Assembly: GCA_017965475.1 (NCBI GenBank)
Contig: JAGCPV010000174.1
Coordinates: 1-46,830 of the forward strand
Length of the DNA stretch: 46,830 bases
Source of the DNA: Prevotella sp.
GTDB lineage: Bacteria > Bacteroidota > Bacteroidia > Bacteroidales > Bacteroidaceae
Direction: 5' to 3'
Both the position numbers and the translations under genes were made by a program. The notes below the pieces were generated by a model. It was not told where the DNA came from. It saw only the letters and a program-made list of their open reading frames with translations, and searched no databases. Below, piece after piece: positions 7,657 through 15,598 of the stretch (positions are counted from its first letter, which is position 1; each line of letters starts with the position of its first letter).

Positions 7657-8757
7657 ATGAATCTATCTCCTGCATTAGAGAAGGCTTATACGAAAGAGCA
7701 CTTGTCGGCCCGTGAGGCTCAGGCAAGGGCGGAGTGGATTGCCTGGGGACCCATCGTGTTTCAGGCATCAAGACTGATGCTGAAGTTCGGCATCCTCGAC
7801 TTGCTCCGCGACAGTGACAAGGGTATGACGATTGCCGAGGTGGCTGAGAAGACGGGCCTGTCGGTCTATGCCGTCAAGGTGCTGATGGAAGCCTCACTCT
7901 GTATTGGAACCGTGATCGTCGATAAGGACAGTGAACGGTTCGAGTTGGCTAAGACAGGCTGGTTCCTGATCAACGATCCGGCCACCCGTGTGAACATTGA
8001 TTTCAACCACGATGTGAACTACGAAGGGTGGTTCCATCTGGAAGAGGCCCTGAAGGAGGGCAAACCCGCCGGACTGAAGCATTTCGGTGACTGGCCCACG
8101 ATCTACGAAGGACTCTCCTCACTGCCCGAACAGGTGCAGAAGAGTTGGTTTGGCTTCGATCATTTCTATTCCGACAGCTCTTTCCAGCAGGCGCTGGAGG
8201 TGGTGTTCGGCAACAAGCCCAAGACACTGCTCGACGTGGGTGGCAACACGGGCCGTTGGGCACTGCAGTGCGTCGGCTATGACCAGGATGTGGTCGTGAC
8301 GGTGATGGATCTGCCCCAGCAGGTGGAGATGATGAAACAGCAGACGGCGGGCAAGCCTGGTGCAGAGCGCATCGATGCCTATCCTACCGACCTGTTGAAC
8401 CGCTCGAACGCGTTCCCCACGAACAAGCACTACGATGCAATCTGGATGAGCCAGTTCCTCGACTGCTTCGGTGAGGATGAGATCCAGAGCATCCTGGAGC
8501 GTGCCGCCAAGATCATGGACAAGGATAGCCGCGTCTATATCATGGAGACCCTCTGGGATCGTCAGCGCTTCGAGCCCGCTGCCTTCTGTCTGACGATGAC
8601 CAGCCTGTATTTCACGGCACTGGCCAACGGAAATAGTAAGATGTATAATACTGACGACATGACGCGTATCATCCGTCAGGCCGGTATGGAGGTGGAGACT
8701 ATCCACGACAACCTCGGACAGGGCCACTCCATCATGGTATGTAAAGTAAAAGACTAA
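7657..8757 (+). CDS. SAM-dependent O-methyltransferase-like protein, first gene of the DAR-APE cluster
   Basis: A 366-residue methyltransferase of the small-molecule O-methyltransferase type. The N-terminal half is a winged-helix dimerisation domain (IAEVAEKTGLSVYAVKVLMEA). The C-terminal half holds the SAM-binding motif LLDVGGNTGRW (D193 to G199), VTVMDLPQQVEMM and a late ARIMDKDSRVYIMETLWD segment. In aryl polyene clusters such enzymes methylate the aromatic head group; here the substrate is inferred from context. It is the promoter-proximal gene, followed after 13 bases by an ACP. Confidence 0.82.
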   Translation: MNLSPALEKAYTKEHLSAREAQARAEWIAWGPIVFQASRLMLKFGILDLLRDSDKGMTIAEVAEKTGLSVYAVKVLMEASLCIGTVIVDKDSERFELAKTGWFLINDPATRVNIDFNHDVNYEGWFHLEEALKEGKPAGLKHFGDWPTIYEGLSSLPEQVQKSWFGFDHFYSDSSFQQALEVVFGNKPKTLLDVGGNTGRWALQCVGYDQDVVVTVMDLPQQVEMMKQQTAGKPGAERIDAYPTDLLNRSNAFPTNKHYDAIWMSQFLDCFGEDEIQSILERAAKIMDKDSRVYIMETLWDRQRFEPAAFCLTMTSLYFTALANGNSKMYNTDDMTRIIRQAGMEVETIHDNLGQGHSIMVCKVKD

Positions 8758-8770
8758 ACGATTCAACAAA

Positions 8771-9013
8771 GTGAGCAGACAAGAAATAGAAGAGAAGGTC
8801 AGGGCAATCCTCATCGACGATCTGGAGATCGACGAGGAGAAGATCGCGCCTGAGGCCTTGTTGAAAGAGGAACTGGGTATCGACAGTCTCGACTTTGTCG
8901 ATATCCCTGTGATCGTCAAGCGTGAATTCGGCTTTAAGATCAAGTCGGAGGAAATGGCTGGGGTGAAGACTTTCAGCCAGTTCTGTGATTATATAGAGAG
9001 CAAGATCAGTTAA
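8771..9013 (+). CDS. Acyl carrier protein (first of three)
   Basis: An 80-residue ACP. GIDSLDFVD carries Ser39, the attachment site for phosphopantetheine, within the usual four-helix length. The start is GTG at 8771; the paralog at 15347 aligns residue for residue from its own ATG, which supports this start. The two proteins are clearly paralogous (both contain LIDDLEIDE and GFKIK and end DYIESK). It should tether the growing acyl chain for the neighbouring ketosynthase, dehydratase and acyltransferase. Confidence 0.93.
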   Translation: MSRQEIEEKVRAILIDDLEIDEEKIAPEALLKEELGIDSLDFVDIPVIVKREFGFKIKSEEMAGVKTFSQFCDYIESKIS

Positions 9014-9017
9014 GGAG

Positions 9018-9932
9018 ATGTCAGAACAGCTGGGACACGAGGAATGGCGCGGCAATACCGGCGGGATGACCTGGATGCACAGGGTGCTGATATGGGCGTT
9101 CCGTTATATGAACATCCGGATTTTCTACGGGTGCATGGCCGTGTTCTTCGTACCGTTCTATATGCTGTTCGCCCACAAGGGGTATATCTCGATGTACCAC
9201 TATTTCCGTCAGCGACAGGGCTATGGCGTGTGGAAGTCGTTCCGCTATGTCTATCTCAACCACTACCGCTTCGGACAGATCATCCTGGACCGTTTCGCCG
9301 TCTTTGCAGGACGGCAGTTCCAGTTTGAACTCGATGGCTACGACAAATACCTGGAGTTGTGCAAGGGGGAGTCGGGATTTATGATCCTGAGCTGTCATGT
9401 GGGCAACTACGAGGTGGCCGGCTATACCTTCAAGGCGACGGAGAAGCGCTATAATGCACTGGTGTTCCCTGGAGAGGCCAAGGCCGTGATGGAGAACCGC
9501 CACAGGGTGCTCACGGAGAACAATATCCACATGATCCCCGTCAGTGAGGATATGTCGCATATCTTCCTGATGAACGACGCGCTGGCCAGTGGTGAGATCG
9601 TGAGTATCCCGGGTGACCGTATCTTCGGATCGCCCCGTTATGTAGAGTGTGATTTCATGGGCAGTCGTGCCCGCTTCCCCCTCGGGCCGTATATGCTGGC
9701 CCTGCAAAGGGAGGTGCCGACCATCGCCACTTTCGTGATGAAGGTGTCGGCCTATCGTTATCAGGTGTATATCAGGCGTATACAGACAGACGATCGTCCG
9801 TTTGCCAATCGTCATGAGCAGGCCGCCAATCTCGCCCAGCATTTCGCCAGTGAGATAGAGACCATCCTGAAACAGTACCCTGAACAGTGGTTTAACTATT
9901 ATGAATTCTGGAATCATGACGCGGGGCAGTGA
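9018..9932 (+). CDS. LpxL/HtrB-family acyltransferase (first copy)
   Basis: A 304-residue membrane-associated acyltransferase of the lipid A lauroyltransferase family, which transfers acyl groups from ACP. An N-terminal hydrophobic stretch (IFYGCMAVFFVPFYMLFA) anchors it, and SCHVGNYEVAG supplies the catalytic H(x4)E pair (H127, E132). ENNIHMIPVSEDM and SIPGDRIFG follow at the expected places, and the C terminus has the family's QWFNYYEFW. Within the cluster it probably esterifies the polyene or its glycerol/lipid carrier rather than lipid A. It starts four bases after the ACP and overlaps the next gene. A homolog lies at 14425. Confidence 0.85.
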   Translation: MSEQLGHEEWRGNTGGMTWMHRVLIWAFRYMNIRIFYGCMAVFFVPFYMLFAHKGYISMYHYFRQRQGYGVWKSFRYVYLNHYRFGQIILDRFAVFAGRQFQFELDGYDKYLELCKGESGFMILSCHVGNYEVAGYTFKATEKRYNALVFPGEAKAVMENRHRVLTENNIHMIPVSEDMSHIFLMNDALASGEIVSIPGDRIFGSPRYVECDFMGSRARFPLGPYMLALQREVPTIATFVMKVSAYRYQVYIRRIQTDDRPFANRHEQAANLAQHFASEIETILKQYPEQWFNYYEFWNHDAGQ

Positions 9933-10368
9933 TGTGGAGAAGATCGACGTGCTGACGTTGCTGCCGCAGCGTCCTCCGTTTGTGATGATAGACCGTCTGA
10001 TCCATTTCGACGAGGTGGTGACGACGACGAGTTTCGCCGTGCGCGAGGATAACCTCTTCATGGAGGAGGACGGCATGCTGAACTCCTGTGCACTGATGGA
10101 GAACATCGCACAGACCTGTGCCGCCCGCATGGGATACATCAACCTCTTTGTCCATGAGGAGCATGTGAAACTGGGATTCATCGGCAGTGTGAAGGGTTTC
10201 AAGGTGATACGTCCTGCCCGGAAGGGTGAGGTGTTGACCACCAGCATCGAGGTGATTCAGGAAGTGATGCAGCTGACACAGGTGCTTGCGGAGGTGAAGG
10301 TCGGTGATGAGACCATCGCCATGGCAGAGATGAGAATAGCAGAGACAGATATAGACGCCATCAGTTGA
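9916..10368 (+). CDS. ApeP-like 3-hydroxyacyl-ACP dehydratase (first copy)
   Basis: A hotdog-fold dehydratase of about 150 residues. LLPQRPPFVMIDRL and MENIAQTCAARMGY are the signature segments of the aryl polyene dehydratase (ApeP) type, which makes the trans double bond during polyene elongation. ATGs at 9901 and 9916 overlap the preceding gene. GTG at 9934, two bases after that gene's stop, gives the closest alignment to the paralog at 15599, so the true start is uncertain within about 11 codons. The cluster carries a second copy, suggesting a heterodimer or two chain-specific enzymes. Confidence 0.82.
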   Translation: MTRGSDVEKIDVLTLLPQRPPFVMIDRLIHFDEVVTTTSFAVREDNLFMEEDGMLNSCALMENIAQTCAARMGYINLFVHEEHVKLGFIGSVKGFKVIRPARKGEVLTTSIEVIQEVMQLTQVLAEVKVGDETIAMAEMRIAETDIDAIS

Positions 10369-10369
10369 T

Positions 10370-11473
10370 ATGATACGTAGGATTGCAGATAATATCTATT
10401 CGCCCCTAGGCTTGACGACGGCAGAGAACTATGCCAACGTCAAGGCTGGCAGGAGTTGTCTGCATCGTTATGAAGGTGCGATGGGACTGCCCGAGCCCTT
10501 CACGGCCTCGTTGTTCGACTGGGATCAGGTGGAGCGTCTTGACGGCTATACGCGTTTTGAGACCATCGCCATCCAGTCCGCCCGTCGTGCGTTGGCACAG
10601 GCGGATATCGACCCGGCATCGCCCAGGGTACTGTTCGTGGTATCGACGACGAAGGGAAACGTGGAGTTGCTACCCCATGAAGATCGGATTCATCTCGGGG
10701 CTGCGGCAAAGATGATCGCTGCGTATTTCGGAAATCCAAACCAGCCTCTGGTGGTTTCCAACGCCTGTATCTCTGGTCTGAGTGCGCAGATCATCGCCAT
10801 GCGGCTGTTGGAGAATGGCGTCTGCGACACGGCTGTGGTCATTGGGGCCGACGTGCAGTCGCATTTCATCATCAGCGGTTTCCAGTGTCTGATGGCGTTG
10901 TCGCCCATGGAATGTCGTCCGTTTGATATCGAGCGGGTAGGGCTGAACCTCGGTGAGGCCGCTGCCACGATCATATATGATAAAGTGGACCAGCTGGGGG
11001 CTGACGAGTGGCAGGCTGTGAGTGGTGCTGTCCGTAATGATGCCCATCATATCTCCAACCCGTCGCGGACGGGGGAGGGTAGCTACAGGGCTATCTGTGC
11101 AGCGATGGGGGACATGTCCGCAGAACGGTTGGCTTTCGTCAATGTGCATGGCACCTCCACACTCTATAACGATGAGATGGAGGCTGTGGCCGTGAATAGG
11201 GCAGGGTTGAAGGACGTGCCCGTCAACTCCCTGAAAGGCTATTATGGTCATACGATGGGAGCCGCTGGTGTGCTGGAGACGATCCTCTCGATGCAGGCTG
11301 TCGATGATGGCTGTGTCTTGGGTACCCGTGGGTTCGAGGAACTGGGTGTCTCCAAAGCTGTCCGTGTATCTGCCCAGAACGGGCAGACGGATAAGCGGGC
11401 TTTCCTGAAGCTCCTCTCGGGCTTCGGAGGATGCAATGCCGCCATGCTGTTTGGGAAAGGAGGTGAGCGATGA
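10370..11473 (+). CDS. Beta-ketoacyl-ACP synthase (KAS I/II type)
   Basis: A 367-residue condensing enzyme with an intact catalytic triad: Cys133 in SNACISG, His260 in VHGTST and His294 in YGHTMGAAG. It is a little shorter than FabF (about 410 residues), mainly at the N terminus. It should perform decarboxylative Claisen condensation of ACP-bound chains. It starts one base after the dehydratase stop and overlaps the next gene by four bases (ATGA), a sign of translational coupling. Confidence 0.88.
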   Translation: MIRRIADNIYSPLGLTTAENYANVKAGRSCLHRYEGAMGLPEPFTASLFDWDQVERLDGYTRFETIAIQSARRALAQADIDPASPRVLFVVSTTKGNVELLPHEDRIHLGAAAKMIAAYFGNPNQPLVVSNACISGLSAQIIAMRLLENGVCDTAVVIGADVQSHFIISGFQCLMALSPMECRPFDIERVGLNLGEAAATIIYDKVDQLGADEWQAVSGAVRNDAHHISNPSRTGEGSYRAICAAMGDMSAERLAFVNVHGTSTLYNDEMEAVAVNRAGLKDVPVNSLKGYYGHTMGAAGVLETILSMQAVDDGCVLGTRGFEELGVSKAVRVSAQNGQTDKRAFLKLLSGFGGCNAAMLFGKGGER

Positions 11474-12021
11474 CGACCAGACAATGGGTGAAGATCACGC
11501 CAGAGCGTGTGGAACTGAACGGTGAGATGCTGGCCACGACGGCGCAGGGTGCTGCCCTGCTAACGGAAATATACAGAGCCCGTATCAACGACTATCCGAA
11601 GTTCTTCAAGATGGACGAGCTCAGTAAGTTGGGTTTCATCGCCTCCGAGTTGCTCCTGCAGGCAGAGGGCGATCGTCATCAGGACTCGGAAGACCGTGCC
11701 GTCATCCTGTTCAATCGCAGCGGTTCGGTGACGAACGACCGTAAATATCAGGACACGATCCAGCGGCCTGACGACTATTTCCCCAGTCCCGCTCTGTTCG
11801 TCTATACCCTGCCAAACATCGTGACGGGTGAGATTGCCATCCGTAACGGCTATTATGGTGAGACCTCCTTCTATGTGCTCGACGCCTATGATGAGGCTGC
11901 CATCCGTGCCACTGTCGAGGCCTCCTTCCTGGACGGCACGACGCAGAGTGCCATCTGCGGGTGGCTCGACTGCGATGATCCGGACCATTTTGAGGCATCC
12001 GTCTATCTGATTGAGAAATAA
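11470..12021 (+). CDS. KS-like protein lacking catalytic residues
   Basis: A 183-residue protein similar to the short proteins annotated as 3-oxoacyl-ACP synthase in Bacteroidales. KFFKMDELSKLGFIASELLL, AVILFNRSGSVTNDRKYQDTI and ALFVYTLPNIVTGEIAIRNGY resemble the N-terminal thiolase-fold half of a KS. The region corresponding to the active-site Cys shows no Cys, and the two His motifs are absent. It probably pairs with the preceding active KS, with which it overlaps by four bases, as a chain-length or scaffold subunit. That role is inferred. Confidence 0.7.
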   Translation: MTTRQWVKITPERVELNGEMLATTAQGAALLTEIYRARINDYPKFFKMDELSKLGFIASELLLQAEGDRHQDSEDRAVILFNRSGSVTNDRKYQDTIQRPDDYFPSPALFVYTLPNIVTGEIAIRNGYYGETSFYVLDAYDEAAIRATVEASFLDGTTQSAICGWLDCDDPDHFEASVYLIEK

Positions 12022-12040
12022 CCAAATAAAAACAAGAAAT

Positions 12041-12298
12041 ATGGAAGATTTAGTATTAGAACTGAAAAAGCAAATCATTGAAGTGTTGAATCTTGAGGAT
12101 GTTCAGCCCGAGGAAATCGAGGACGATGCCCCCCTGTTTGGCTCAGGTCTCGGTTTGGACTCTATCGATGCTCTGGAACTCATCGTTATGATGGAGAAGA
12201 ACTATGGCATCAAGATCAAGGACCCCTCAGCCGGCAAGGAGATCTTCAAGTCCATCAAATCGATGGCTGAGTTCGTTCAGGCCAACCGCAAGAAGTAA
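12041..12298 (+). CDS. Acyl carrier protein (second)
   Basis: An 85-residue ACP with the 4'-phosphopantetheine Ser41 in LGLDSIDALEL. It is less similar to the ACPs at 8771 and 15347 than they are to each other, and carries an FGSGLGLDS loop typical of ACPs in aryl polyene clusters. The frame extends to 12011, but the ATG at 12041 starts a standard ACP helix I. It is the last gene before a strong terminator. Confidence 0.92.
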   Translation: MEDLVLELKKQIIEVLNLEDVQPEEIEDDAPLFGSGLGLDSIDALELIVMMEKNYGIKIKDPSAGKEIFKSIKSMAEFVQANRKK

Positions 12299-12313
12299 TT
12301 TCCTGCACACGAT

Positions 12314-12357
12314 GACAGCCCCCGACAGAAAGCATCCTTTCGTCGGGGGCTGTCTTT
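12314..12357 (+). terminator. Strong intrinsic terminator ending DAR-APE unit one
   Basis: A perfect 13-bp stem (GACAGCCCCCGAC at 12314-12326 with its complement at 12342-12354) closes a 15-base loop and is followed by TTT. Within the loop GAAAG and CTTTC can extend pairing. It sits 15 bases after the ACP stop and separates the first transcription unit from the NusG-like gene. Confidence 0.85.
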
Positions 12358-12381
12358 ATATGAAGTTTTTTGCGAATAGCG

Positions 12382-12421
12382 TCTTTTATTTCATAAAAAA
12401 CTTCTTTTATTTCATAAAAAA
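12382..12421 (+). repeat. Two tandem 19-bp palindromes, operator-like
   Basis: The same 19-mer, TCTTTTATTTCATAAAAAA, occurs at 12382-12400 and 12403-12421, a 21-bp period (two helical turns). Each copy contains the inverted repeat TTTTAT-TTC-ATAAAA. The second copy spans the -33 to -10 region of the promoter of the NusG-like gene. This geometry is what two regulator dimers on one DNA face would need. No binding protein is known. Confidence 0.7.
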
Positions 12422-12433
12422 GTAGTACTTTTG
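12402..12433 (+). promoter_or_regulatory. Promoter of the second DAR-APE transcription unit
   Basis: TACTTTTG at 12426-12433 is a good -7 box; the -33 position (12402-12405) reads TTCT, a weak match. Transcription would start near 12440, leaving about 19 bases of leader before the ATG at 12459. The weak -33 and the overlapping palindromes suggest regulated rather than constitutive expression. Confidence 0.55.
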
Positions 12434-12458
12434 CAGCCGAATTTGGGAAAATCCATTC

Positions 12459-13151
12459 ATGGGCACATTGTCTAATGTAAAAACTCGCGGAGGCGAGGCC
12501 AATCCTCCAAGCGTTGGACTTACCTCTGACGCCCTCCCCGAAGCAACAAGCTCAATAACCGGGGTGTCGGTAAGATATGTGCCGGATCCAAACAAGAAGT
12601 GGTTTGTGTTTCGCGCTTCCTATGGCAGAGTGGAGAAAGCAATGGATTATCTCGTCGAGAACGGGACCTATACGTATGTGGCTCAGCATTATGTGCAGAA
12701 ATACGTAAATGGCAGGCGGAAGAAAGTCCTGGAGAATCTGATTCCCAATTTACTTTTTGCCTATACGACAGAAGAAAAGGCAGAGGAGTATGTGAAGCGG
12801 ACTCCTGTCATGTCTTTCCTGTCCTACTACTATAATCATTTCGAATTGATTGGTGATAACCAGAATCCTCCGCTTATCATATCCAATTCTGAGATGATTA
12901 ACTTCATTAGGGCAACGGTCAGCAAGAACGAGCATATTTTATTTGTGAAACCCTCTCAGTGTCATTACAAGGATGGTGACAGGGTCAGGGTGATAGATGG
13001 TCTGTTCCGTGGTGTCGAAGGAAAGGTCGCCAGGGTCTCAGGTCAACAGAGAGTGATTGTCTCCTTGTCGAAGGTCGGACTGGTTTCTACAGCCTATATT
13101 CCGACGGCTTTTATCGAGAAGTATGACACACTTTCTGATCAGGTGTATTAA
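12459..13151 (+). CDS. UpxY-family transcription antiterminator (NusG paralog)
   Basis: A 230-residue specialised NusG-like protein. After a non-conserved, Ser/Thr/Pro-rich N-terminal extension of about 45 residues comes the NusG N-terminal (NGN) domain, starting KKWFVFRASYGRVEKAMDYL and including LIPNLLFAYTTEEKAEEYV. A C-terminal KOW domain (GDRVRVIDGLFRGVEGKVARV) follows. UpxY proteins in Bacteroides load at the leader of capsule operons and suppress premature termination; LoaP does the same for polyketide operons in Firmicutes. As first gene of a unit of about 20 kb, it probably allows RNA polymerase to read through to 33582. The housekeeping nusG would sit with ribosomal protein genes, which are absent here. 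Confidence 0.87.
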   Translation: MGTLSNVKTRGGEANPPSVGLTSDALPEATSSITGVSVRYVPDPNKKWFVFRASYGRVEKAMDYLVENGTYTYVAQHYVQKYVNGRRKKVLENLIPNLLFAYTTEEKAEEYVKRTPVMSFLSYYYNHFELIGDNQNPPLIISNSEMINFIRATVSKNEHILFVKPSQCHYKDGDRVRVIDGLFRGVEGKVARVSGQQRVIVSLSKVGLVSTAYIPTAFIEKYDTLSDQVY

Positions 13152-13176
13152 TGATTAATCAGGTTGTTGAAAAGCA

Positions 13177-14394
13177 ATGAGAAGAGTTGTTATAACGGGC
13201 ATGGGCATCTGGTCCTGTCTTGGAACTAACTTGGAAGAGGTCAAGGATTCCCTTTATAACGGGAAATCCGGAATAGGCTTGGATGAGGAGCGTCTGACTT
13301 ATGGCTATAGGTCTGGTCTGACAGGATTCGTCGAGCGTCCTCAGTTGAAGTCCCTTCTTGAGCGCCGGTTGCGCATGGGGTTGTCGGAGGAGGCTGAGTA
13401 TGCCTATATGGCCAGTAGGGAAGCCTTTGAGATGGCCCGTGTTGATGAGGAATATTTATTGAGTCATGAGGTGGGTGGAATCTTCGGAAATGATTCTTCT
13501 GCAAAGGCTGTCGTCAGTACGAACCAGATTATGGAGGAGAAGCACGATTCAGCCTTGGTGGGTTCAGGATTGGTGTTCCAGGAGCTGAACTCGACAGTCA
13601 ATATGAACATGAGCACGATCTTCCATCTGCGCGGGGTTAACTTCACCGTAAGTTCGGCCTGTGCAAGTGGGTCTCACTCCATCGGTCTGGCTTATCTGCT
13701 GATCAAGCAGGGCATGCAGGACATGGTGCTTTGTGGCGGTGCTCAGGAGGTGAACAAGTATTCGATGTCATCGTTCGATGCCCTCAACACCTTCTCCGTC
13801 CGTATGGATGCCCCTACGAAGGCATCAAGACCCTTCGACAAGAACCGCGACGGTCTGGTTCCCAGTGGTGGTGCTGCTGCCCTGGTGCTGGAGGATTATG
13901 ATCATGCTGTCAAGCGTGGTGCGACCATTCTTGCCGAGGTCTGTGGTTATGGCTTCTCCAGTAATGGTGGTGGTATCAGTCAGCCGAGTGATGATGGGTG
14001 TGTGATCGCCATCACCCGTGCGATGCAGGATGCCGGTGTCAAGGCCGATGATATAGACTATATCAATGCGCATGCCACATCAACGCCACAGGGTGATATG
14101 TATGAGGCTATTGCCCTGAACCGTCTTTTCAATGGGGAACGGGCCCTCATCTCCAGCACCAAGTCCATGACGGGGCATGAGTGCTGGATGGCTGGCGCCA
14201 GCGAGATCGTCTATTCCACCCTGATGATGCGTAACAACTTTGTGGCGCCGAATATCAATTTCGAGGAGCCGGATCAGTATTCAGAGCCTCTGAATATCGC
14301 CACGAAAACGGTTGACACGGAGATTAACTATGTACTCAGCAACTCTTTCGGCTTCGGAGGCACGAACTCCGCATTGGTGATCAAGAAGTGTTAA
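13177..14394 (+). CDS. Beta-ketoacyl-ACP synthase II-type enzyme
   Basis: A 405-residue, full-length FabF-like condensing enzyme with Cys162 (SSACASGSHS), His299 (NAHATSTPQGD) and His334 (SMTGHECWMAG), plus the N-terminal RRVVITGMGIWS strand and C-terminal NSFGFGGTNSALV. It follows the NusG-like gene by 25 bases. In aryl polyene systems a KS of this type forms a heterodimer with a chain-length factor; the candidate partner here is the 17698 gene, or this enzyme acts alone. Confidence 0.92.
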   Translation: MRRVVITGMGIWSCLGTNLEEVKDSLYNGKSGIGLDEERLTYGYRSGLTGFVERPQLKSLLERRLRMGLSEEAEYAYMASREAFEMARVDEEYLLSHEVGGIFGNDSSAKAVVSTNQIMEEKHDSALVGSGLVFQELNSTVNMNMSTIFHLRGVNFTVSSACASGSHSIGLAYLLIKQGMQDMVLCGGAQEVNKYSMSSFDALNTFSVRMDAPTKASRPFDKNRDGLVPSGGAAALVLEDYDHAVKRGATILAEVCGYGFSSNGGGISQPSDDGCVIAITRAMQDAGVKADDIDYINAHATSTPQGDMYEAIALNRLFNGERALISSTKSMTGHECWMAGASEIVYSTLMMRNNFVAPNINFEEPDQYSEPLNIATKTVDTEINYVLSNSFGFGGTNSALVIKKC

Positions 14395-14424
14395 ACGAGC
14401 GAAATAATCACAGATACTTAAAAA

Positions 14425-15309
14425 ATGGGCTTAGGCAGAAAGAGAAAAGAGGGAACCACATACGGCAATGCTAAGATGTTTAGCATGCTGATCAGTCTGC
14501 TGAAACATGTGAATATCAAGATCATCTACGGTTTCATGTCGGTCTGTGTCATTCCTGTGACATTGGTCTTGAGCCCTGGTGCCCGTATTGCCTATCGCTA
14601 TTTCCACGAAAAAAGGGGCTATAGCCGCTGGAAGTCTCTGAAGGCGACCTACAGGAACCACTGTATCTTTGGTCAGACGGTCATTGACAAGTTCGCCATG
14701 TATGCTGGCCGTAAACTCCGGATCACCTATCACGGGGATGACTTGTTGATGGAGATGACGTCAAAGCCAGAGCCGATGCTGATGTTGAATGCACATATCG
14801 GATGCAGTGAGATCGTCGGCTATTCCATTCATCTGACGAAACCTTGTAATATCCTTGTGTATGGTGGAGAGAAACAGTCACTGATGAGTTATCGTCAGGC
14901 TTCGTTCCGCGATATGAATATGAAGATGATCCCCGTTGGCATAGAGACCTCCCACAGTGAAGAGATCGTAGAGGCCCTGGATAACGGTGAGGCAGTCAGC
15001 GCCTTCGTGGATCGTGTCATGAACAAGAACAAGGTCGTGACATCATCCATCCATGGTCATCAGGTCAACTTGGCAAAGGGTCCGCTTTCACTTGCGACGA
15101 CGAGAGGACTGAATGCCCTGATGGTGAGTGCGATGAAAGAGAAAGACGGTTCCTATACAGCCTATATGACACCGTTGTATTACGATAAGACATTACCCAA
15201 GGGTGAACAGAGACAGCAGTTGGCCGATGCTTATACCGCTGAGATAGAGAGACTGCTTGAGGCCTATCCTCTGCAGTGGTTCAACTATTCAGACATCTGG
15301 GTAGATTAG
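14425..15309 (+). CDS. LpxL/HtrB-family acyltransferase (second copy)
   Basis: A 294-residue paralog of the enzyme at 9018, with the membrane-entry segment IIYGFMSVCVIPVTLVL, the catalytic H124-x4-E129 in NAHIGCSEIVG, MKMIPVGIETSH, and the C-terminal QWFNYSDIW shared with the first copy. It transfers acyl groups from ACP to a lipid or glycosyl acceptor at the inner membrane. Its position before an ACP and a dehydratase repeats the gene content of 8771-10368, pointing to cassette duplication. Confidence 0.85.
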   Translation: MGLGRKRKEGTTYGNAKMFSMLISLLKHVNIKIIYGFMSVCVIPVTLVLSPGARIAYRYFHEKRGYSRWKSLKATYRNHCIFGQTVIDKFAMYAGRKLRITYHGDDLLMEMTSKPEPMLMLNAHIGCSEIVGYSIHLTKPCNILVYGGEKQSLMSYRQASFRDMNMKMIPVGIETSHSEEIVEALDNGEAVSAFVDRVMNKNKVVTSSIHGHQVNLAKGPLSLATTRGLNALMVSAMKEKDGSYTAYMTPLYYDKTLPKGEQRQQLADAYTAEIERLLEAYPLQWFNYSDIWVD

Positions 15310-15346
15310 TTGCGAATCAATATCATAACAATCAAAAATAAAAGAA

Positions 15347-15589
15347 ATGACAAGAGTAGAAATTGAAGAAAAGGTAAAGAATTTCCTTATTGATGACCTG
15401 GAGATTGACGAGGCAAACATTTTCCCTGAGGCAAAGCTGAAGGAGGACATGGGTATTGACAGCCTTGACTATGTGGATATCGTCGTCATCGTGGACAAGA
15501 ACTTCGGCTTTAAGATCAAGCCCCAGGAGATGACCGATGTGAAGACACTTTCACAGTTCTATGATTATATAGAGTCCAAGGTCGGATAA
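15347..15589 (+). CDS. Acyl carrier protein (third)
   Basis: An 80-residue ACP with Ser39 in GIDSLDYVD as the phosphopantetheine site. It is colinear with the ACP at 8771 along its whole length, with well over half of the residues identical by eye. It lies 37 bases after the acyltransferase and 9 bases before the second dehydratase. Confidence 0.94.
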   Translation: MTRVEIEEKVKNFLIDDLEIDEANIFPEAKLKEDMGIDSLDYVDIVVIVDKNFGFKIKPQEMTDVKTLSQFYDYIESKVG

Positions 15590-15598
15590 AGTTTCGTC

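Noticed and set aside
8119-8943. Minus-strand open frame of 274 codons over the methyltransferase
   Set aside because: Shadow of a well-supported methyltransferase and ACP; no recognisable domain.
9021-10247. Minus-strand open frame of about 408 codons
   Set aside because: It is opposite the LpxL-like and dehydratase genes, shows no family motif, has His/Arg-rich composition typical of antisense shadow, and breaks the all-plus operon layout.
12459-13151. Housekeeping nusG
   Set aside because: No secE or ribosomal protein genes nearby, a non-standard N-terminal extension, and location inside a biosynthetic cluster all point to a specialised paralog.
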